Below the pieces are notes generated by a model. The model was not told where the DNA came from and made no database searches. It saw only the letters and a program-made list of their open reading frames with translations. The translations under genes and the position numbers were made by a program. From the NCBI GenBank assembly GCA_023436715.1, contig JAEZIJ010000010.1, positions 1-63,032 of the forward strand: 63,032 bases of DNA. Reading direction: 5' to 3'. The DNA comes from Acidobacteriota bacterium (lineage in GTDB: Bacteria > Acidobacteriota > Terriglobia > Bryobacterales > Bryobacteraceae). Shown in pieces: positions 36,066 through 45,339 of this stretch; position 1 is the stretch's first letter; each line of letters starts with the position of its first letter.

Positions 36066-37646
36066 TCAGTCTCTGAGAATTTCGCGGGCGGCGTTGTAGC
36101 CGGGCGCTCCCATCACTCCGCCGCCGGGATGAGTTCCGGAGCCGCAGAGATACAGCCCGCGAATCGGGGTCCGGTATCTCGCCCAGCCGGCTATGGGACG
36201 CATCATGAACATCTGGTCGAGGCTCATCTCGCCGTGGAAGATGTTCCCTCCCGTCAGGCCGAACCGGCGCTCGAGGTCGAGCGGTGTGAGTGTCATTACG
36301 TCCTCGACGATCGAGTGGATGTTCGGCGCATACTCGGCGACCAGGTCCAGAACGTGCCGCGTATACGGTTCCTTCAGTTCATCCCAGGTGCTTTCGCGGA
36401 GGGTGTAAGGCGCATATTGAAGAAAGATGCCCATGATGTGCTTGCCAGGCGGCGCGAGCGAGGAGTCGTACATCGTGGGAATGGTAAGTTCGAGGAGCGG
36501 GCGTTGGGACGGGCGGCCGTACTTGGCGTCGTCCCACGCGCGCTCGACGTACTCCATCGACGGGCAGATGTGCATAGTGGCGCGGTGCTGCGGGCCGGGC
36601 GCACCGGGCAGCGCCGTGAATTCAGGAAGACCCGAAAGCGCGAGGTTCATCTTCAGCGAAGTGCCCTCGCTGCGATAACGCTGTACTGCGCTGGCGAATT
36701 CGGGATCGAGTTCAGTTGCGCCGATGAGGTCGAGAAACGTGCGGCGCGGGTCGACGTTGGAGGCAACAGCTAGCCCTTCGATCTCCTCGCCTCCCGCCAG
36801 CACCACCCCGCGGGCGCTCCCCTCACGCACCAGAATGCGTTCGACTTCGGCATTCGTGCGGATCACGGCACCGCGACTTTCGGCCGAAGCGGCGATGGCG
36901 TGCGTGAGCGCTCCCATGCCGCCGCGAACGAATCCCCACAGTCCCCGGTGTCCGCCGACGCCCCCCATGCAGTGATGCAGCAGGATGTAGGCCGTGCCGG
37001 GCGAGTGCGGCCCGCCATTGGCTCCGATGACGCCGTCCGTCACGAGCGTGACCTTGATCTCGTCCGATTCGAACCAGTCATCGAGGAAATCGGCGGCGCT
37101 CTGGGTGAACACTTTCACCAACGCGGCAAGCTCAGCGCGGCCGAGGCGGTAAAGGCGCGCGGCGAGCTTAAGGTAGTCCAGCAAATCGAGCGGGCCGGAG
37201 GGCGGGAACTGCGGCGGCGTCGTGAGCAGCAGAAATTCGACCACCCGCGCGAGCCGCTCCAGGTGCTCCTCGTAAGCCGGATAGACGGCCGCGTCGTGCG
37301 CCGAGAACTTGTGGATGTCCTCGAGCGTCCGCTTGCGGTCCTGCCACATGAAGAGGTGCCGGCCGTCGGGGAATGCGGAAAAGAAGGATGGGTCCTTGGC
37401 GTCCACCCGGTAGCCGAATTCGTGCAGGTGCAAATCGCGGACGATGCGCTCCTGCATAAGGCTGACGAGATAAGCCGCGGTCGAGATGCGATAGCCGGGC
37501 CAGACTTCTTCAGTCACCGCGCAGCCGCCGGCGAGGCCGCGGCGTTCCAGCACAAGCACCTTTCGGCCCGCCTCGGCGAGATATGCCGCGGCTACAAGGC
37601 CGTTATGGCCGCCTCCGACGACGATTACGTCCCAGGCTTGCGGCAT
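36066..37646 (-). CDS. FAD-dependent oxidoreductase, phytoene-desaturase/PYROXD2-like
   Basis: 526 aa. An N-terminal Rossmann FAD motif ('VIVVGGGHNGLVAAAYLAEAG', residues ~6-26, cut here) is followed by 'LVLERRGLAGGCAVTEE'. The C-terminal flavin motif ends 'LYLCGSGTHPGGGVMGAPGY'. This pattern is shared by CrtI-like desaturases and the PYROXD2 group. No neighbouring carotenoid genes are seen, so a carotenoid role is not supported. Starts 14 bases after the glgB stop on the same strand, likely one transcript. It is flanked on both sides by copies of the glgB 3' region, which suggests a past tandem duplication of a glgB-oxidoreductase unit with loss of one oxidoreductase copy. Confidence 0.85.
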   Translation of the reverse strand: MPQAWDVIVVGGGHNGLVAAAYLAEAGRKVLVLERRGLAGGCAVTEEVWPGYRISTAAYLVSLMQERIVRDLHLHEFGYRVDAKDPSFFSAFPDGRHLFMWQDRKRTLEDIHKFSAHDAAVYPAYEEHLERLARVVEFLLLTTPPQFPPSGPLDLLDYLKLAARLYRLGRAELAALVKVFTQSAADFLDDWFESDEIKVTLVTDGVIGANGGPHSPGTAYILLHHCMGGVGGHRGLWGFVRGGMGALTHAIAASAESRGAVIRTNAEVERILVREGSARGVVLAGGEEIEGLAVASNVDPRRTFLDLIGATELDPEFASAVQRYRSEGTSLKMNLALSGLPEFTALPGAPGPQHRATMHICPSMEYVERAWDDAKYGRPSQRPLLELTIPTMYDSSLAPPGKHIMGIFLQYAPYTLRESTWDELKEPYTRHVLDLVAEYAPNIHSIVEDVMTLTPLDLERRFGLTGGNIFHGEMSLDQMFMMRPIAGWARYRTPIRGLYLCGSGTHPGGGVMGAPGYNAAREILRD

Positions 37647-37660
37647 GGCACCGCCGGCGT

Positions 37661-39829
37661 TTACACCCTCTTGAACACAACCACTCCCAACGGAGGGAGA
37701 GTGATCGATATGCTGTTGTCGCGGCCGTGCGACTTGACCGGCTCCGAAGCTACGCCCGGGGCGTTGCCCAGGTTGCTGCCGCCGAACATTTCCGAATCGC
37801 TGTTAAAAATCTCGCGGTAATACCCGCCCGCGGGCACGCCAAAGCGGTAGTTATGATGCGGCTCCGGCGTGAAGTTGCAGCAGAAAAGCAGAGCGTCCTT
37901 GGGGTCGTGCGAGCGCCGCAGGAACGCGATGATGGAGTGGTCCACGTCGCGGAAATCCACCCATTCGAACCCGGTCCAGTGGTAGTCGATTTCGTAGAGC
38001 GCCGGTTCGGAGCGGTATAGACGGTTCAACTCGCGGGAGAGCGCCTGGAGCTTCCGGTGATAATCGAAGTTCAATAGCTCCCACCGGATGCCGGAGTTAT
38101 AGTTCCACTCCTCGTATTGGCCGATTTCCGACCCCATGAAGAGCAGCTTCTTCCCGGGGTGCCCGTACATATAGGAAAGGAAGGCGCGGGCGTTCGCGAA
38201 GCGCTGCCACTCGTCTCCGGGCATTTTGTTGATGAGGGAACCCTTGCCGTGCACGACCTCATCGTGGGAAATGGGCAGCACGAAGTTTTCGTGGAAGGCG
38301 TACAGCATGCTGAACGTGATGTTGTTGTGATGGAACCGGCGGTGGATGGGGTCCTTGGAGAAGTACTCGAGCATGTCGTGCATCCACCCCATGTTCCACT
38401 TCATCGTGAAACCGAGTCCGCCCATGTAGACGGGCTTCGAGACGCCGGGAAACGCGGTGGATTCCTCGGCAACCGTGAACGCGCCCGGCTCCTGGTGCGC
38501 GAGCTCGTTGAACCGGCGCAGGAAATCGATCGCTTCGAGGTTTTCGCGGCCGCCGAAGACGTTGGGCAGCCACTCGCCGGGCTCGCGCGAGTAATCCAGG
38601 TAAAGCATGGAAGCGACGGCGTCAACGCGGAGGCCGTCGATGTGATACTTCTTCAGCCAGAAAAGGGCATTGGAGATCAGGAAGGCGCGCACCTCGTTGC
38701 GGCCGTAGTTGAAGATCATCGTGCCCCAGTCGCGGTGCTCGCCCTTGCGCGGATCGGCGTGCTCGTAAAGCGCCGTGCCGTCGAAGTACGCAAGGCCATG
38801 CGCGTCCTTGGGGAAGTGCGCCGGAACCCAATCCACGATCACGCCGATGCCCGCCTGGTGCAACGCGTCGATCAGGTACTTGAAATCGTCGGGCGTCCCG
38901 AAGCGCGAAGTGGGCGCGTAGTAGCCGATGACCTGGTAGCCCCATGAGCCCGAGAAGGGATACTCCATGATGGGCAGCAGCTCGATGTGCGTGTAGTCCA
39001 TCTTCTTCACGTACTCGACGAGCGATGTTGCGAGCTCGCGATACGTGAGCATCTGGTTATGCGGCCCGCGCAGCCACGATTCCAGGTGGACTTCGTAGAT
39101 CGAGATGGGGCGTTTCAGCCAGTCGGTCTTGGCGCGCGTCGCCATCCACGCGCCGTCACCCCAGCGGTAGTTGTCCACGTCCCAGACGACCGAAGCGGAT
39201 TTCGGCGGCGTTTCGCAGTAGAACCCGTAGGGGTCCATCTTGAGTTGCTGGTAGCCGTGGAAGCGGGACCGCACGAAGTACTTGTACTTCGAGCCATGCG
39301 TCAGCCCGGGTATGAAGATCTCCCAAATCCCAACGTTGCGGAGGCGCATCGGGTGACGGCGGACGTCCCATTCATTGAAATCGCCGACCAAAGTCACGAC
39401 CTCGGCATTCGGCGCCCAGACGGCGAAGCGAACGCCCTGAACTCCGTCTACCTCGGTTGCGTGTGCGCCGAGCGAACGGTAGCTTTCGTAGTGCGTGCCC
39501 TCGCTGAAGAGGTGTAACTCGAAGTCGGACAGCAGAAGCGGGAAACGGTAAGGATCGTCGAACTCTACCGTGCCTCCGCCCCAAAGGTGCGCCTGCAGCA
39601 TGTAAGGCTTTGGGGTGCCGTCGATGGACGCCACATAGAAGCCGGTCGCGTGTACCTTCTTCATTGGCTTGGGAGAGCCATCGATGACGAGGGCCGCTTC
39701 TTCGGCCTGGGGAAGGAAGGCCCGCACCTCCCAGCACGGTTTCTTGCGTTCCGTTACGTGCGGCCCGAGAATGCGGAAAGCGTCACCGTGGTATCCGCCG
39801 GCGATTGCTTCAATTTCTTCACGAGTCAT
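37661..39829 (-). CDS. glgB: 1,4-alpha-glucan branching enzyme
   Basis: 722 aa, typical length. An N-terminal CBM48-like domain (~1-210, 'GVRFAVWAPNAEVVTLVGDFN') precedes a GH13 barrel. The nucleophile Asp403 lies in 'GLRVDAVASMLYLDY', the acid/base Glu455 in 'VAEESTAFPGV', and the third Asp in 'PISHDEVVHGKGS'. The C-terminal all-beta domain ends in 'LPPLGVVVFKRV'. The enzyme makes alpha-1,6 branches in glycogen in the cytoplasm. No other glycogen gene is in the window. Divergent from the deaminase gene (74-base gap). Its 3' end is the source of the duplicated fragment at 35799. Confidence 0.97.
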   Translation of the reverse strand: MTREEIEAIAGGYHGDAFRILGPHVTERKKPCWEVRAFLPQAEEAALVIDGSPKPMKKVHATGFYVASIDGTPKPYMLQAHLWGGGTVEFDDPYRFPLLLSDFELHLFSEGTHYESYRSLGAHATEVDGVQGVRFAVWAPNAEVVTLVGDFNEWDVRRHPMRLRNVGIWEIFIPGLTHGSKYKYFVRSRFHGYQQLKMDPYGFYCETPPKSASVVWDVDNYRWGDGAWMATRAKTDWLKRPISIYEVHLESWLRGPHNQMLTYRELATSLVEYVKKMDYTHIELLPIMEYPFSGSWGYQVIGYYAPTSRFGTPDDFKYLIDALHQAGIGVIVDWVPAHFPKDAHGLAYFDGTALYEHADPRKGEHRDWGTMIFNYGRNEVRAFLISNALFWLKKYHIDGLRVDAVASMLYLDYSREPGEWLPNVFGGRENLEAIDFLRRFNELAHQEPGAFTVAEESTAFPGVSKPVYMGGLGFTMKWNMGWMHDMLEYFSKDPIHRRFHHNNITFSMLYAFHENFVLPISHDEVVHGKGSLINKMPGDEWQRFANARAFLSYMYGHPGKKLLFMGSEIGQYEEWNYNSGIRWELLNFDYHRKLQALSRELNRLYRSEPALYEIDYHWTGFEWVDFRDVDHSIIAFLRRSHDPKDALLFCCNFTPEPHHNYRFGVPAGGYYREIFNSDSEMFGGSNLGNAPGVASEPVKSHGRDNSISITLPPLGVVVFKRV

Positions 39830-39903
39830 GGCGAACCAACATCCTCCGCGCCCATAAATTCGGATGTCTTATTGCGTGCTCTCATTATGGCAGGATTGGA
39901 GTG

Positions 39904-40833
39904 ATGGTTCACACTCTGCCCAAGGCGGAATTGCACCTCCATCTGGAGGGCTCGGTCGAACCGGAGACGATGCGCGAACTCGATCCGTCGCTCGAATCGG
40001 ATGAGGTGCGCGCGCGGTACCGGTATCGGGATTTTGCCGGTTTTATCGAGAGCTACACGTGGGTCGTCGGGCACTTGCGGCGTCCGGAAGACTACGCCCT
40101 GATCGCCCGGCGGCTGCTGGAAAGACTGGCAGCTCAGAATGTGCGGTACGCGGAAATCACGATCTCGGCCGGCGTGATCCTTTGGAGGCGCCAGGAGTTC
40201 GCGCCGATTTTCGCGGCTCTTCGCGAAGAGGCGGTGCAATCGCCGGTGGAAGTCCATTGGGTCCTCGATGCCATACGGCAGCTTGGGGCGGAGCACGCCA
40301 TGCAAGTGGCGGAGCTGGCTGCGGAGTACTCGGGGCAAAGCGTGGCGGCGTTCGGCATCGGCGGCGACGAGGCGCTCGGGCCGGTGGAGTGGTTCGAAGG
40401 CGTCTTTCAGTTTGCGCGCGAGGCGCAACTGCACCTGACGGTTCATGCCGGAGAAACAATGGGCGCGGAATCCGTGTGGGGCGCCGTGCGCCTCGGCGCG
40501 GAGCGCATCGGGCACGGCATCCGCGCGGTGGAGGATCCCAGGCTGCTCGAGTATCTTCGAGAGAACGACATCCCGCTTGAGATCTGCATTTCGAGTAACG
40601 TGGCGACGGGCGCGGTCGCGAAGTTGGAGGACCACCCCGTGCGGCGAATCTTCGACGCGGGCGTGCCGATCGTCCTGGCGAGCGACGATCCCGCGATGTT
40701 CCACACGACCCTGGAGCGCGAATACGAACTGGCGGCGAGCCTTTTCGGCTTCACGGACGACGAGTTGCGCGGCATCGCGGAGAACGGATTCCGATACGCG
40801 TTCCGCCTGCCGCAGCCGGGAGCAGGCCGGTGA
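39904..40833 (+). CDS. add: Adenosine deaminase-family hydrolase
   Basis: 309 aa from ATG 39904 (AGGA and GGAG just upstream; the frame extends 33 codons further but into the glgB promoter). Metal and catalytic motifs of the family: 'HLHLEGS' (His11, His13), 'VHAGE', 'IGHGI' and 'SDDPAMF'. It hydrolyses the amino group of adenosine or a related purine nucleoside with Zn in a TIM barrel. Members of this family also act on 6-aminodeoxyfutalosine in menaquinone synthesis, which sequence alone does not exclude. The gene is followed at once by tandem repeats. Confidence 0.85.
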   Translation: MVHTLPKAELHLHLEGSVEPETMRELDPSLESDEVRARYRYRDFAGFIESYTWVVGHLRRPEDYALIARRLLERLAAQNVRYAEITISAGVILWRRQEFAPIFAALREEAVQSPVEVHWVLDAIRQLGAEHAMQVAELAAEYSGQSVAAFGIGGDEALGPVEWFEGVFQFAREAQLHLTVHAGETMGAESVWGAVRLGAERIGHGIRAVEDPRLLEYLRENDIPLEICISSNVATGAVAKLEDHPVRRIFDAGVPIVLASDDPAMFHTTLEREYELAASLFGFTDDELRGIAENGFRYAFRLPQPGAGR

Positions 40834-41234
40834 TCTCGGCTTCGGGCAAGTGGAAGTCCGTGGCTTTGGGCCTTGTATCAGGGAACGGCTTAGGCAAGTG
40901 GAAGTCCGTGGCTTTGGGCCTTGCATCAGGGCACAGCTTCAGGCAAGCGGAAGTCCGTGGCTTTGGGCCTTGTATCAGGGCACGGCTTCAGCCGTGCCGC
41001 AAGGCGCCACGAGCACAGGGCTTTAGCCCCTGGGCATCCCGTGAACAGGGGCATAAAGCCCGAGCTTTCTCATGACGATACGGCACGGCTGAAGCCGTAC
41101 CCTGATACGGGTCGGCGATGGGGCAGGGCATGCCCAGCCGCCGCAGAGCCGGGCTACGCATGCGTCCGCCCGGAGAGTGGTATAAGGGGAAGTCGCAAGC
41201 CGTTAATTTGAACTTACTTTAAGGAGTATTTAGG
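40834..41234. repeat. Tandem and palindromic repeat tract
   Basis: Three tandem units of 48-49 bases start GGCAAG at 40845, 40893 and 40942 ('GTGGCTTTGGGCCTTG', then 'TATCAGGGCACGGCTT'). They are followed by a CACGGCTTCAGCCGTG palindrome (40981-40996), 'AGGGCTTTAGCCCCTGGG' (41018-41035) and an inverted copy of the dispersed unit at 41081-41108. No gene. The tract is too short and irregular for a CRISPR array. The last 60 bases carry the ribosome-binding site and presumably the promoter of the RraA-like gene. Confidence 0.85.
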
Positions 41235-41963
41235 ATGAAGAAAAAGCTGATTCTGTGCATGGTTCCGTTACTATCCGTGCTGCTGTTCGCGGGCTGGCTG
41301 TATGCGCAGGCCCCGGCTGACCCGACGGTCGATGGTTTCCGCACCGCCGAGGTGGCCTCGGTGGCGGACGCGATCGAGCTACTATACGGAACTCAGAACT
41401 ACATGTCCCAGGACATGCGCCCTCTGTTCAAAACAAAGTTTGCCGGGCCGGCCGTGACCGTGTTCCTCAAAAAGGAAGAGCACAAGGAAGGATCGGCGGC
41501 GACGAAGAAAATGATCGAGGCGATCGATAACGCGCCGGCGGGCTCGGTATTCGTGCTGGTCGCCGAAGACGGCCTGAAGTACGGAACGCTTGGCGGACTG
41601 ATGGGGACCGCGCTCAAGTATCGGGGCGTGGCGGGCGCAATCGTGGATGGATCGATCCGCGATTTGCCGCAGTTGCAGCGGCTGCAATTCCCGGTTTACA
41701 GCCGCGGCGTCGCCCCGGGCACTACGATCAACCATTACCGTGCCGTCGGCGTCAACGTGCCGGTGGTGTGCGGGGGAGTGAAGATCAACCCGGGCGACAT
41801 CGTCGCGGCGGATGAGGACGGTGTGGTTGTGATTCCGCGGTTGAAGGCGGCCGACGTGCTCAAGAAGGCCCAGGAGCTCGATTTCACGGAGCACTCCACG
41901 TATCCGTTCATTGAGCAGTTCAAGTCGCTCTCCAAGGCGGTCGAGAAATTCGGGCGCCTGTAA
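41235..41963 (+). CDS. Exported RraA-like protein (HMG/CHA aldolase superfamily)
   Basis: 242 aa with AAGGAG upstream of the ATG. Residues 1-26 are a Sec signal peptide (MKKKLILCMVPLLSVLLFAGWLYA, cut at AQA). The body is the RraA/demethylmenaquinone-methyltransferase-like fold: 'LGGLMGTALKYRGVAGAIVDG', 'IRDLPQL' (the G/D-x-x-RD motif of class II pyruvate aldolases) and 'PGDIVAADEDGVVVIP'. RraA itself is a cytoplasmic RNase E inhibitor, while relatives are HMG aldolases. Export points to an enzymatic role outside the cytoplasm or to a different function. It stands alone between the repeat tract and the sensor kinase. Confidence 0.85.
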   Translation: MKKKLILCMVPLLSVLLFAGWLYAQAPADPTVDGFRTAEVASVADAIELLYGTQNYMSQDMRPLFKTKFAGPAVTVFLKKEEHKEGSAATKKMIEAIDNAPAGSVFVLVAEDGLKYGTLGGLMGTALKYRGVAGAIVDGSIRDLPQLQRLQFPVYSRGVAPGTTINHYRAVGVNVPVVCGGVKINPGDIVAADEDGVVVIPRLKAADVLKKAQELDFTEHSTYPFIEQFKSLSKAVEKFGRL

Positions 41964-42038
41964 CGCCGGCCCGAGGCGCTCAGGACATCGCGGCCCTCAC
42001 TTTCGGCGCGAGATTCTGAACAGGCTGAGCGCCTCGGC

Positions 42039-44789
42039 CTACCTCATCGGCTTCGTATCGAAGGGTTCCGATTGCCTCCGGGCCGTTGCGTCCTCCGCCG
42101 TTTCCGGTTGCGTCCTGGCGGGCTGCAAGGCCGGAAGGAGCACTCTCACATCCGTTCCCGCGCCGCGCGTGGACGTGACCTGTACGGCGCCATGATGGGC
42201 TCGGACGATTCCGGCCACGGCGGACAGTCCGAGACCGCGCCCGTGGAACTTTGTCGTAAAGAACGGGTCGAATATCCTGGCGATCGTCGCCTCGTCCATC
42301 CCGGCGCCGGTGTCATGTATATCGAGATACACGTAACTGCCCGGTGCGACCCTCGATCCATCCAGGGCGTTCGGAATCGCCGCGCCATTTACGGTAAGTC
42401 CTCCTGTTGAGATCGATATAATCCCGGCTCCTTCACCAATGGCTTCCGCGGCGTTGATGGCGAGGTTCATCAAGACCTGCTGCATCTGGCCTGGGTCCGT
42501 TTCGACTGCGGGGACATCGGGCCTAAGGCGGAGATGCACGGTAATGGCTTTTGAAATCGAGCTTTGGATCAGCGGGGCGGCCTCGGCAACCAGTTCCGAT
42601 AGATTGACGGGTTGCACGACGAAGCGGCCTTTCCCGGCGTAGGCAAGCAACTGACGGGTGAGGTGAGCGGCCTGTTCGCCGGACTTGATGATTCGCTCGA
42701 CCATTCCGGCCGCGGGACTTCCGTAAGGAAGCAGGTCCTCGACCATACTCGCATTGCCGATGATTCCGGTCAGCAGATTGTTAAAATCATGAGCGATCCC
42801 GCCGGCCAGCAGGCCGACACTCTCTAGCTTCTGGGTCTGCCTGAGCGCCTCCTGGGCGACTCTCTGGTCGTGGATATCCGTGATCGTGCCGAAGTAGCGG
42901 GTGATCCGCCCGTTGTCATCGCGCACGGCAACACCGCGACCGGCTTTCCATCGGTAGTTGCCATCGGCGCCTCTCAAGCGAAATTCCAGGCTGTAAGGCT
43001 CTCCTGTCCGGAAAAACTCGGCGAGCATTGCTTCACGCCTGGCATCGTCGTCCGGGTGCACTATCTTTTTCCAGATATTGGGATCGCGCGCCGCCTCAAG
43101 CGGCAGACCTGCCAGTTCGAGAAAACGCTGGTTCAGATACTCGAGCCTGCGATCCGCGCTCATCACCCAGACCGCATGCGGGATGCTATCCGCAAGTTGG
43201 CGGAAATCCCGCTCGTTCTCGCGAATCCGCCGCTCAGTTTCCAGTTGCTCGGTAATGTCGGTGTCGGTGCCGAACCATCGGACGACGCGGCCCGACTCGT
43301 CGCGGATGGGCATGGCGCGCGAGAGAAACCAGCGGTAAGCGCCGTCTTTGCCGCGCATCGGGTAGGTGTCTTCCCAACTCTCGCCGGTCTCAAGGCTGTG
43401 CTTGAATCCTGTTACGACACGATTCACATGATCGGGGTGGCACACCTTCCGCCATCCCAATCCCCGCGACTCATCGAGCGTGGTTCCGGTGTACTCGTAC
43501 CAGCGGCGGTTGAACCAGAAAATCCCGCTGCTCTGGTCTGCCATCCATACGAACGGAGCGATGGAATCGGCCAGCGTGCGGAACTGCTCCTCGCTTTCGC
43601 GCAACGCCTGCTCGGTCCGCTTGCGTTCGGTGATGTCGTGAAACGTGAGGACCCCCAGGGCGATCTTCCCCGTTTCGTCCCGGACCGGTGAGCCGCCGAA
43701 GGTCGCAATCCAATCCTTCCCTCTTGCGTGGTCTGAAACCCGCAGTTCGCAGCGTGACAGGGTTTCCCCGCGCAGGATCCGAGCCAGCGGCCATTCCTCA
43801 CGCGGCACTACCCGGCCGTCAAGTTCGCGCAAAGTGAATTCGCTGTAGTCGGCAATGTTCCGTTTCGCGCTCTCAGGCGGCGCTCCGTACAGCCGATGTG
43901 CGGCCGGGTTCATGCTCAAGACACTGCCATTGGCATCGGCGATCAACAGCCCTTCGGTCATATTGGCGAAAATCGCCTCGTTGTGGGCCAGCGCGTCCGA
44001 AAGTTGCTGCTTCTGGCGGACAACTTCCGTGGTCTCCACCGCGACAGTCAGCACGCGTTCCGGATTGCCCCCCGGCCCGGGCAGCGGTATCCATGAATAA
44101 GTGAAGTAGCGCCGCTCAGCGCTCGCGTTGGGAGCGGGCCGCAGATCGTATGCGGCGTCGACGGCCCGGTAGGGCTCGCCAGTCGCGATCACGTTGTTGA
44201 GAACGGGTTCTAAGGCGTCCTTTGCCTCCGGCCAGACATCGGCAAAGCGCCGGCCCACTATCTGCCTGCCCGGAACCATGCTCTGAAAGGCCCGGTTCAC
44301 GAATTCGTAAATGAAGCCGGGAGCATGCAGTACGGCGATCATCATGGGCACGTGATCCATGATGTTTCGCAGTGGGTCCTGCCTCTTCAGCGCTTCGTCC
44401 CAGGCGTGGCGTTCCAGGAGAGCGCGGACAGTGGCAGTAAGAACCTCCGGGTGGACCGGCTCTGTCAGGTAGGCGTCCGCTCCGCTCTGTAGGTCGCTCG
44501 GCTGTAAGTGTGCGTCGGGTGCGTTCTTCCAGACATACACAACAGCTATCCTGTTTTCTGAGCTGAGTGTCTTGAGACGCCGGCAGAGATCGAAAACATC
44601 GACATCCGGAAGCTGGACAGCGAGGAGCACGAGATCCGGCTGCCGCTCTCCGGCGAGGCGAAATGCTTCCGCGCCGGTGGCAGCATCAGCCACTTCGAAA
44701 CCAGCGTCGCTCAGAATGCGATGGCGACGATACCGGTCCGCCTCATTGTCATCGGCATTGATGATGAGATGATGCGTACCACGCCCCAT
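42039..44789 (-). CDS. Multi-PAS sensor histidine kinase with degenerate N-terminal receiver domain
   Basis: 916 aa, no membrane segment. An N-terminal receiver-like domain (~6-125) is followed by four PAS domains (~135-260, 270-395, 397-520 and 522-650; several with C-terminal PAC segments), a HisKA domain (~660-725, 'GGIAHDFNNLLTGI' with the phospho-accepting His) and a HATPase domain (~760-900, 'DTGAGMDE', 'FFTTKFHGRGLGLSAV'). The receiver lacks its phospho-acceptor Asp (Ala57 in 'LVLLAVQLPD') and its conserved Lys is Glu110, so it probably cannot be phosphorylated. Likely a cytoplasmic sensor of redox or small ligands. No response-regulator gene is adjacent. Confidence 0.88.
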   Translation of the reverse strand: MGRGTHHLIINADDNEADRYRRHRILSDAGFEVADAATGAEAFRLAGERQPDLVLLAVQLPDVDVFDLCRRLKTLSSENRIAVVYVWKNAPDAHLQPSDLQSGADAYLTEPVHPEVLTATVRALLERHAWDEALKRQDPLRNIMDHVPMMIAVLHAPGFIYEFVNRAFQSMVPGRQIVGRRFADVWPEAKDALEPVLNNVIATGEPYRAVDAAYDLRPAPNASAERRYFTYSWIPLPGPGGNPERVLTVAVETTEVVRQKQQLSDALAHNEAIFANMTEGLLIADANGSVLSMNPAAHRLYGAPPESAKRNIADYSEFTLRELDGRVVPREEWPLARILRGETLSRCELRVSDHARGKDWIATFGGSPVRDETGKIALGVLTFHDITERKRTEQALRESEEQFRTLADSIAPFVWMADQSSGIFWFNRRWYEYTGTTLDESRGLGWRKVCHPDHVNRVVTGFKHSLETGESWEDTYPMRGKDGAYRWFLSRAMPIRDESGRVVRWFGTDTDITEQLETERRIRENERDFRQLADSIPHAVWVMSADRRLEYLNQRFLELAGLPLEAARDPNIWKKIVHPDDDARREAMLAEFFRTGEPYSLEFRLRGADGNYRWKAGRGVAVRDDNGRITRYFGTITDIHDQRVAQEALRQTQKLESVGLLAGGIAHDFNNLLTGIIGNASMVEDLLPYGSPAAGMVERIIKSGEQAAHLTRQLLAYAGKGRFVVQPVNLSELVAEAAPLIQSSISKAITVHLRLRPDVPAVETDPGQMQQVLMNLAINAAEAIGEGAGIISISTGGLTVNGAAIPNALDGSRVAPGSYVYLDIHDTGAGMDEATIARIFDPFFTTKFHGRGLGLSAVAGIVRAHHGAVQVTSTRGAGTDVRVLLPALQPARTQPETAEDATARRQSEPFDTKPMR

Positions 44790-44950
44790 TCTGAGACCCG
44801 CTTTACGCGGCGTAGACGCCTATATTGTAGCGAACGTAGAAGTAGAGCGATTCAGATTGACGCGGCCGCGCACCAACTCTGCCGCCTTTACCCGCCCGAA
44901 TCCAGGCGCGGTAGTGGCTTGTCGATTATTTCGGCTATTATCGAAATGTG

Positions 44951-45298
44951 ATGAAGCCATCCAAGCCGATTGACCAGACCGCCCGGTTTGCGGATATGTT
45001 GGCCGCCATGGGCACGGAACCGCGCCTGCGCATCATGCGGCTGCTGCTCAGCGCGCATCCGGAAGGCATGGTGGCGGGCGATATCCAGGGCGAACTCGGG
45101 ATACCTCCATCGACTCTGTCGCATCACCTGGACAGACTCCGGCGCGAGAATCTGGTCACCGTCCGCCGCGAGGGCACCTTCCTGTGGTACAGCGCGAACG
45201 CGGACGGCCTGCGCGAACTGCTGACCTTCCTCTACGCGGAGTGCTGCACCAGAAGCAAAGCGGTCCGGCCCGAAGCGATCGTCCAAATATGCAAGTAG
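44951..45298 (+). CDS. ArsR-family winged-helix transcriptional regulator
   Basis: 115 aa from ATG 44951 (GTG 44948 gives one more residue). The winged-helix motif is 'FADMLAAMGTEPRLRIMRLL', then 'DIQGELGIPPSTLSHHLDRL' as the recognition helix and 'LVTVRREGTFLWYSAN' as the wing. The C-terminal 'CCTRSK' has a Cys pair that could sense metal or thiol stress, but the classical ArsR 'CVC' box is not seen. Divergent from the sensor kinase at 42039 (161-base gap). No arsenic genes are nearby, so its target is unclear; the divergent promoter is one candidate. Confidence 0.85.
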   Translation: MKPSKPIDQTARFADMLAAMGTEPRLRIMRLLLSAHPEGMVAGDIQGELGIPPSTLSHHLDRLRRENLVTVRREGTFLWYSANADGLRELLTFLYAECCTRSKAVRPEAIVQICK

Positions 45299-45339
45299 GA
45301 TGGCGTGCCGCATGGACGCCATCCGCGAACGAGTCGGAG

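Noticed and set aside
36066..37646. Carotenoid biosynthesis gene crtI
   Set aside because: The FAD motifs fit, but the sequence is closer in form to the PYROXD2-like group and no crtB or other carotenoid gene is in the window.
40845..41110. CRISPR-like tandem repeats
   Set aside because: Only three long units with no distinct spacers, no cas genes, and the unit belongs to a dispersed palindrome family.
44951..45298. Arsenic-resistance locus
   Set aside because: The ArsR-type regulator stands alone; no arsenate reductase or arsenite pump is nearby and the classical metal box is not seen.
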